This document shows positions 59,397 to 64,000 of a stretch of DNA of 64,000 nt, one piece after another. Each line of letters begins with the position of its first letter. The first letter of the stretch is position 1. This stretch comes from Rhodanobacter lindaniclasticus (lineage in GTDB: Bacteria; Pseudomonadota; Gammaproteobacteria; Xanthomonadales; Rhodanobacteraceae): assembly GCF_004799035.1 (NCBI RefSeq), contig NZ_MWIO01000027.1, positions 1 through 64,000 of the forward strand. The letters run 5' to 3'. A program made the translations under genes and the position numbers. Under the pieces are notes generated by a model. The model made no database searches. It was not told the DNA's origin and saw only the letters and a program-made list of their open reading frames with translations.

Positions 59397-60392
59397 ATGA
59401 CGCTCACCCAGCTGCGCCATCTCATCGCCATCGCCGATTCCGGCCTCAACATCACCCTGGCCGCCGAGCGCGTGCACGCCACCCAGCCCGGGCTCAGCAA
59501 GCAGCTGCGCCAGCTTGAGGACGAACTGGGCTTCCAGCTGTTCGTGCGCAAGGGCAAGAGCCTGGACGCGGTGACCCACGCGGGCGAGCAGGTGATCGAA
59601 CGGGCGCGGATCATGCTGAGCGAGGCGGCCAACATCCGCGCGATCGCCGCCAACCTGCGCAACGAGGCCCGCGGCGAGCTGCGCATCGCCACCACGCATA
59701 CCCAGGCGCGCTTCGCCCTGCCCGCGGCGATCGCCGCGCTCAATGCCAGCTTTCCCCAGGTCAGCGTGCACCTGGAGCCGACCCGCGACGCCGACGTGCT
59801 GGCCCGGCTGGAAGCCGGCCAGGTCGACCTGGCCATCATCAGCAGCGCCGGCGCGGCACCCACGGCGGGCATGGCGTTTGCCGCCTACCGCTGGCAACGG
59901 GTGATCGTCACCCCGCGCGACCATCCGCTGGCCCTGCGCGCCAAGCCACCCACGCTGGCCGAGCTGGCGACGCTGCCGCTGGTCAGCTACGACTCCTCGC
60001 TGCGGCCCGAATCTTCACTGCGCCGCGCGTTCGAGGAAGCGGGACTGTCGCCGCAGATCGCGATGACGGCCGGCGATGCCGACCTGATCAAGACCTACGT
60101 GCGCGCCGGCATGGGCGTGGGCATCCTCGCCGAAATGGCCATGCAGCAGGACGACGCGGATCTGCACGCGCTGCCCGCCGATGCGTTGTTCGCGCCGTGC
60201 ACGACCTGGGTGGTGCTGCGCCGGGACAGTGTGCCGCGCGAGTACACGCTGGCCTTCATCCACCAGTTCGCACCCCACCTCGGGCGCCATGAACTGCGCC
60301 GCGCACTGGCCGGCGAGCCGCCGCAGGACGGCTGGGCCGAGGTGCCGCACTGGCGCGAACGCGGGGCATGGGCGACGGCGCGGGTCGCCTGA
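59397..60392 (+). CDS. cysB: CysB-like LysR regulator of sulfur assimilation
   Basis: A 331-residue LTTR. The winged helix MTLTQLRHLIAIADSGLNIT and AERVHATQPGLSKQLRQLED is followed by an effector domain with GELRIATTHTQARFALPAAI, the CysB/Cbl hallmark for N-acetylserine sensing, and DLIKTYVRAGMGVGILAEMA. It is longer than average LTTRs, as CysB is (about 324). The start at 59397 matches the family N-terminus. Its neighbours cysG and cysK are typical targets. Confidence 0.93.
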   Translation: MTLTQLRHLIAIADSGLNITLAAERVHATQPGLSKQLRQLEDELGFQLFVRKGKSLDAVTHAGEQVIERARIMLSEAANIRAIAANLRNEARGELRIATTHTQARFALPAAIAALNASFPQVSVHLEPTRDADVLARLEAGQVDLAIISSAGAAPTAGMAFAAYRWQRVIVTPRDHPLALRAKPPTLAELATLPLVSYDSSLRPESSLRRAFEEAGLSPQIAMTAGDADLIKTYVRAGMGVGILAEMAMQQDDADLHALPADALFAPCTTWVVLRRDSVPREYTLAFIHQFAPHLGRHELRRALAGEPPQDGWAEVPHWRERGAWATARVA

Positions 60393-60420
60393 CGCCCTGC
60401 CCGGCGATCGAACCGGGCGG

Positions 60421-61149
60421 TCAGGCCGGTTCGATGTCGAGCGCCTGCAGGTCGGTGTCCACCTCGTCCGCCCGCAGCTCGCGCAGCTCGGGGGTGTCGA
60501 TCACCCACGCGCCACCGGACAGCTGGAACATGCCGGCATGCCGTGGCGCATCACCGGCGAGCGTATCGATCAAACTCGACTTGCCGACGCCGGGGGCTCC
60601 GACGAAGGCCACCGTCTGACCACTATCCAGCCATGCCTGCAGAGGCTTCGTCGTCGAGGCCGTGGTGGCATCCACGGCGATGCACGCGACACCCGGTGCG
60701 ACCGCCTGCACGGAACGAATGCAGGAAGGGATCTGCGCGCAGAGATCCGCCCGGGTCAGCACGATCACCGGTTCCACGCCCGCCGCGAACGCGAGCGCCA
60801 GGTAGCGCTCCAGCCGTGGCAGGTCGAGGTCGTCGCCGCAGGAGTCGACCACGAACAGGCTGTCCAGGTTGGCCGCGCTGCCGGCGAGCGCGCTGTGCGG
60901 TTCGATCCGGCACAACACGTGCGGTGCATCCATCTCGAGCAGCAGCCAGTCGCCGACGACGGGCGCGGGCGCCTCGCCGGGCGGCAACGGCAGCACGGTC
61001 GCGCCACGCGAGGACAGCACGGACATCCCGCCGCGATGCACATCGATCACGCGGGCCGGATAACCGGCTTCGAAATCCTGCAAGGTGAGGTGTTGCGAGA
61101 GGCCCGGCCGCCAGCCGAGCTGGGACAGGGTGGGAAACTGAACAGACAT
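60421..61149 (-). CDS. Truncated RsgA-like GTPase
   Basis: A 242-residue relative of the small-subunit ribosome assembly GTPase RsgA (about 300-350). The OB-like N-terminus (about 20-90), the circularly permuted order with G4 LTRADL at about 131, P-loop FVGAPGVGKSSLIDTLAGD at 182, and G3 VIDTPELREL at 216 are present. The segment between P-loop and G3 is about 15 residues too short, so the GRHTTT switch is gone. The protein stops just after G3 and lacks the C-terminal zinc domain. Activity in ribosome assembly is unlikely. It may be a decaying paralog. Confidence 0.75.
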   Translation of the reverse strand: MSVQFPTLSQLGWRPGLSQHLTLQDFEAGYPARVIDVHRGGMSVLSSRGATVLPLPPGEAPAPVVGDWLLLEMDAPHVLCRIEPHSALAGSAANLDSLFVVDSCGDDLDLPRLERYLALAFAAGVEPVIVLTRADLCAQIPSCIRSVQAVAPGVACIAVDATTASTTKPLQAWLDSGQTVAFVGAPGVGKSSLIDTLAGDAPRHAGMFQLSGGAWVIDTPELRELRADEVDTDLQALDIEPA

Positions 61150-61511
61150 GTGTGGAACCCCGGACGATGACGATACGTGGCGACCGCCCTGACGGGAGGT
61201 CGAACGGAAACACCGGGGTCAACGCCTGCGATCAGGCTCGCGGACAAAAAGGATGGATGGGCCGGCAAACGGCCATCCGGGGCGCGTGTCTCAGCGCAGC
61301 GCCAACCCGGCGGAAATCGAGGAATGAATCACGGCAGCGACCTCCAGACGCGTCAGGTGGATGGGAAGGATGTGCAGGCTATCGTCTGCCTGCGCAGTGC
61401 GCAACGTGCTTCAAGTCATGGGTGTGATCGCGCGACATTGCACGCTCCGCCATCTCAGTCGGTGAGACGCGCCCGCGGCCTAATCCGCCGACCCTCGCGC
61501 GGAGCCTGCCG
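61150..61511. other. Gap without a supported gene
   Basis: 362 bases between the RsgA-like gene and the helicase. Frames here are low in coding character. The helicase promoter must lie here, but I see no clear consensus elements. Confidence 0.4.
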
Positions 61512-63956
61512 ATGAACGCACTACCCGACCGCTACGCCAGCGACGACCTCGTGCTGGGCGAGCCGGGCGATGGCCGCAACCTGGCTCGGCGGTTGTCGAA
61601 GCGCTACGCCGCGCGGATCACCGGCGCCTTCGTGGTCCCCGGTCGGGAGGGCAGGTTCGCGCCGCTGCCCGACGATCTCCCCGATGCGCTGGCCGGCGCG
61701 CTGCGCGCGCGGGGCATCGACCAGCTCTACAGTCACCAGGCCGAAGCGTGGCAAGCGACGCGCGCAGGCGCGCACGTGGCCATCGTCACCCCCACCGCCT
61801 CGGGCAAGTCGCTGTGCTACACGCTGCCGGTGGTCGCCGCAGCCATGCAGGATCACGCCAAGGCGCTGTACCTGTTCCCGACCAAGGCGCTGGCGCAGGA
61901 CCAGGTGGCCGAGCTGCTGGAGCTGAACCAGGCCGGCGCGCTGGGCGTGAAGGCGTTCACCTTCGACGGCGACACGCCCGGCGATGCGCGGCAGGCGATC
62001 CGCCTGCATGGCGACATCGTGGTCAGCAACCCGGACATGCTGCACCAGGGCATCCTGCCGCATCACACCAAGTGGGCGCAGTTTTTCGAGAACCTGCGCT
62101 ACGTGGTGATCGACGAGGTGCATACCTATCGCGGCGTGTTCGGCTCGCACGTGGCCAACGTGATCCGCCGCCTGAAACGCGTCTGCGCGTTCTACGGCGT
62201 CAACCCGCAGTTCATCCTGTGCTCGGCCACCATCGGCAATCCGCAGGAGCATGCCGAGGCGCTGATCGAGGACGCGGTCACCGCGATCACCGAAAGCGGC
62301 GCACCTACCGGCGACAAGCACGTGCTGCTGTGGAACCCGCCGGTCGTGAACCCCGACCTCGGCCTGCGCGCGTCCGCCCGCTCGCAGACCAACCGCATCG
62401 CGCGGCTGGCGATCAAGTCGGGCATGAAGACGCTGGTGTTCGCCCAGTCGCGCAGCATGGTCGAGGTGCTCACCAAATACCTCAAGGACGTGTTCGACCA
62501 CGATCCGCGCAAGCGCCCGCGCATCCGCGCCTACCGCGGCGGTTACCTGCCGAAGGAGCGCCGCGCCGCCGAACGCGCGATGCGCGAGGGCAGCATCGAC
62601 GGCATCGTCAGCACCTCGGCGCTGGAGCTGGGCGTGGACATCGGCAGCCTCGACGCGGTGGTGTTGAACGGCTACCCCGGCTCGGTCGCCGCAACATGGC
62701 AGCGCTTCGGCCGTGCCGGCCGCCGCCAGCAATCCGCGCTGGGCGTGCTGGTGGCCAGCTCCGATCCGCTGGACCAGTACCTGGTGCGCCACCCGGAATT
62801 CTTCCAGGGTGCCACGCCCGAGCACGCCCGCATCCAGCCCGACCAGCCGCTGATCCTGCTCGACCACATCCGCTGCGCCGCATTCGAGCTGCCGTTCACC
62901 GGCGACGAGATGTTCGGCACCGAGGTCGCCACGCCCTGGCTCGACCTGCTGGCCGAGGAAGGCGTGCTGCATCGCGAAGGTGATCGCTGGGAATGGATCG
63001 CCGACAGCTATCCGGCCATCGCGGTGTCGCTGCGCTCGGTGGCCGACGGCAACTTCGTGGTGGTCGACCGCACCGACGGCCGCCAGACCATCATCGCCGA
63101 AGTCGACTACTCCGCCGCCGCGGTGACGCTGTATGAAGGCGCCATCCACATGGTGCAGTCGCTGCCCTACCAGGTCGAGAAACTGGATTGGGAAGGCCGC
63201 AAGGCCTATGTCACGCGCACCAACGCCGACTACTACACCGACGCCATCGACTACACCAAACTCAAGGTGCTGGACTGCTTCGACAGTTCGCACGCCGGCT
63301 GCGGCCACGCCCACCACGGCGAGGTGCACGTGGTACGCCGCGTGCCCGGCTACAAGAAGATCCGCTTCTACTCGCACGAGAACATCGGCTACGGCCCGGT
63401 CAACCTGCCCGACCAGGAACTGCACACCACGGCGGTGTGGTGGCAGTTGCCGCAGATGGTGCTGGAGGCCGCGTTCGAACAGCGCCAGCAGGCGCTCGAT
63501 GGTTTTCTCGGCGCGGCCTGCGCGCTGCACATCGTTGCCACCGTGGCGGTGATGGCCGAGGCGCGCGACCTGCAGAAAGCCGTGGGCTCGGGCGACGGCG
63601 CGTGGTTCGCCAGCACCGACCTTCGTGGTCGCGGCCAGCTGCGCGGCAGCGACGGCCAGCCCGCCGCGCTGGCACCGGGCGCGCCATTCACGCCCACCGT
63701 CTACCTGTACGACGCCTTCCCCGGCGGCATCGGCCACAGCGAACCGCTGTTCCGGCGCCGCGAAGATCTGCTGGCGCAATCGGTGAGCCTGATCGAACGC
63801 TGCGACTGCCGCGCCGGCTGCCCCGCCTGCGTCGGCCCGGTGCTGGCTGCCGACGAAAGCGCGCCATCACTCCCCAGCGCATCGCCAGACGGCCTTGACG
63901 CCACCACACCGAAAGCCCTGGCCCTGCGCGTGCTCGCACTGCTGGTGGCGCTGTGA
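61512..63956 (+). CDS. YprA/MrfA-type DEAD/DEAH helicase
   Basis: An 814-residue helicase. The nucleotide site is IVTPTASGKSLCYTLPVVAA (Walker A) with VVIDEVHTYRGVFGSHVANV (DEVH) and FILCSATIGNPQEHAEALIE. The second RecA-like half has the QRFGRAGRRQQSALGVLVAS motif VI. The C-terminal DUF1998 zinc site is CDCRAGCPACVGP. This matches Bacillus MrfA (YprA), a 3'-5' helicase for repair of mitomycin adducts. Its stop overlaps the next GTG by four bases, and that gene begins like the MrfB partner. Confidence 0.92.
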   Translation: MNALPDRYASDDLVLGEPGDGRNLARRLSKRYAARITGAFVVPGREGRFAPLPDDLPDALAGALRARGIDQLYSHQAEAWQATRAGAHVAIVTPTASGKSLCYTLPVVAAAMQDHAKALYLFPTKALAQDQVAELLELNQAGALGVKAFTFDGDTPGDARQAIRLHGDIVVSNPDMLHQGILPHHTKWAQFFENLRYVVIDEVHTYRGVFGSHVANVIRRLKRVCAFYGVNPQFILCSATIGNPQEHAEALIEDAVTAITESGAPTGDKHVLLWNPPVVNPDLGLRASARSQTNRIARLAIKSGMKTLVFAQSRSMVEVLTKYLKDVFDHDPRKRPRIRAYRGGYLPKERRAAERAMREGSIDGIVSTSALELGVDIGSLDAVVLNGYPGSVAATWQRFGRAGRRQQSALGVLVASSDPLDQYLVRHPEFFQGATPEHARIQPDQPLILLDHIRCAAFELPFTGDEMFGTEVATPWLDLLAEEGVLHREGDRWEWIADSYPAIAVSLRSVADGNFVVVDRTDGRQTIIAEVDYSAAAVTLYEGAIHMVQSLPYQVEKLDWEGRKAYVTRTNADYYTDAIDYTKLKVLDCFDSSHAGCGHAHHGEVHVVRRVPGYKKIRFYSHENIGYGPVNLPDQELHTTAVWWQLPQMVLEAAFEQRQQALDGFLGAACALHIVATVAVMAEARDLQKAVGSGDGAWFASTDLRGRGQLRGSDGQPAALAPGAPFTPTVYLYDAFPGGIGHSEPLFRRREDLLAQSVSLIERCDCRAGCPACVGPVLAADESAPSLPSASPDGLDATTPKALALRVLALLVAL

Positions 63957-64000
63957 ACCCATTGCTCGCGAAACTGCGCCAGCTTCGGACTGAAGCGGGG
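63953..64000 (+). CDS. Start of YprB/MrfB-like nuclease gene (cut by window edge)
   Basis: A GTG overlapping the helicase stop (GTGA) opens a frame reading MNPLLAKLRQLRTEAG to the window end. This matches the usual N-terminus of the RNase H-like YprB/MrfB family, which is encoded next to YprA. Only 16 codons are visible. Confidence 0.6.
   Translation, partial: MNPLLAKLRQLRTEAG

Noticed and set aside
61521-63779. A 752-codon minus-strand frame opposite the helicase
   Set aside because: The helicase motifs are complete on the plus strand; the antisense frame has biased, low-complexity composition.

Overview
The window is high-GC DNA with dense genes and short gaps. The core gene order (ndk, rlmN, pilF, rodZ, a yfgM-like gene, bamB, der; then guaB, guaA, tadA) and a cysG/cysB/cysK sulfur block point to a gammaproteobacterium of the Xanthomonadales, probably of the Rhodanobacter/Dyella type. 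That placement is inferred from gene content and order; no rRNA or marker comparison could be made. I found no rRNA, tRNA, CRISPR array, transposase or phage gene.

Positions 1-22,200 form an accessory low-oxygen/stress island. It encodes a SagB-type nitroreductase, a DUF3775 protein, an erythromycin-esterase-family protein, an Hsp20 chaperone, a phosphoribosyltransferase-hydrolase fusion, an OmpA-like lipoprotein, a host-attachment-family protein, a CBS+BON protein, two dodecins, two intact universal stress proteins and one decayed copy, a triple-BON protein, a zinc alcohol dehydrogenase, a shortened CydA-like cytochrome with its own CydX peptide, a response regulator with a PAS-GAF hybrid kinase, a Crp/Fnr regulator, a class II ribonucleotide-reductase-like fragment, a PRPP-synthetase-like/archaeal-type nucleoside phosphorylase pair, and an FMN reductase. 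Eleven FNR-type palindromes (TTGAT-N4-ATCAA and close variants) lie in its intergenic spaces. The locally encoded Fnr-like protein keeps the E-x-x-S-R recognition residues but has no N-terminal cysteine cluster. The family list closely parallels the mycobacterial DosR dormancy regulon, here with FNR-type control.

Positions 22,200-29,400 hold two tandem antitoxin-like (MbcA/ParS-type) genes and a tripartite multidrug-efflux operon (MarR regulator, outer-membrane factor, EmrA-like, EmrB-like, second MarR, AhpD-like). A clear sigma-70 promoter and two related operator palindromes flank the first marR.

Positions 29,400-43,300 are mostly core: a secreted VOC protein, tadA, guaA, guaB, a CDF metal exporter, folD, a GNAT acetyltransferase, then der, bamB, the yfgM-like gene, rodZ, pilF, rlmN and ndk. 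Several of these genes overlap by a few bases and read as one operon.

Positions 43,400-64,000 carry a PsrA-like TetR regulator with a perfect operator ahead of fadN-type and thiolase genes for fatty-acid beta-oxidation, a higBA toxin-antitoxin module with a perfect operator, an unrecognised 308-residue gene, a phospholipase-D lipoprotein, GlxA-like, isochorismatase-like, LysR and TMEM175-like genes, cysK, cysG and cysB, a degenerate RsgA-like GTPase, and a YprA/MrfA-type helicase. The helicase overlaps the start of its usual partner nuclease, which is cut by the window edge.
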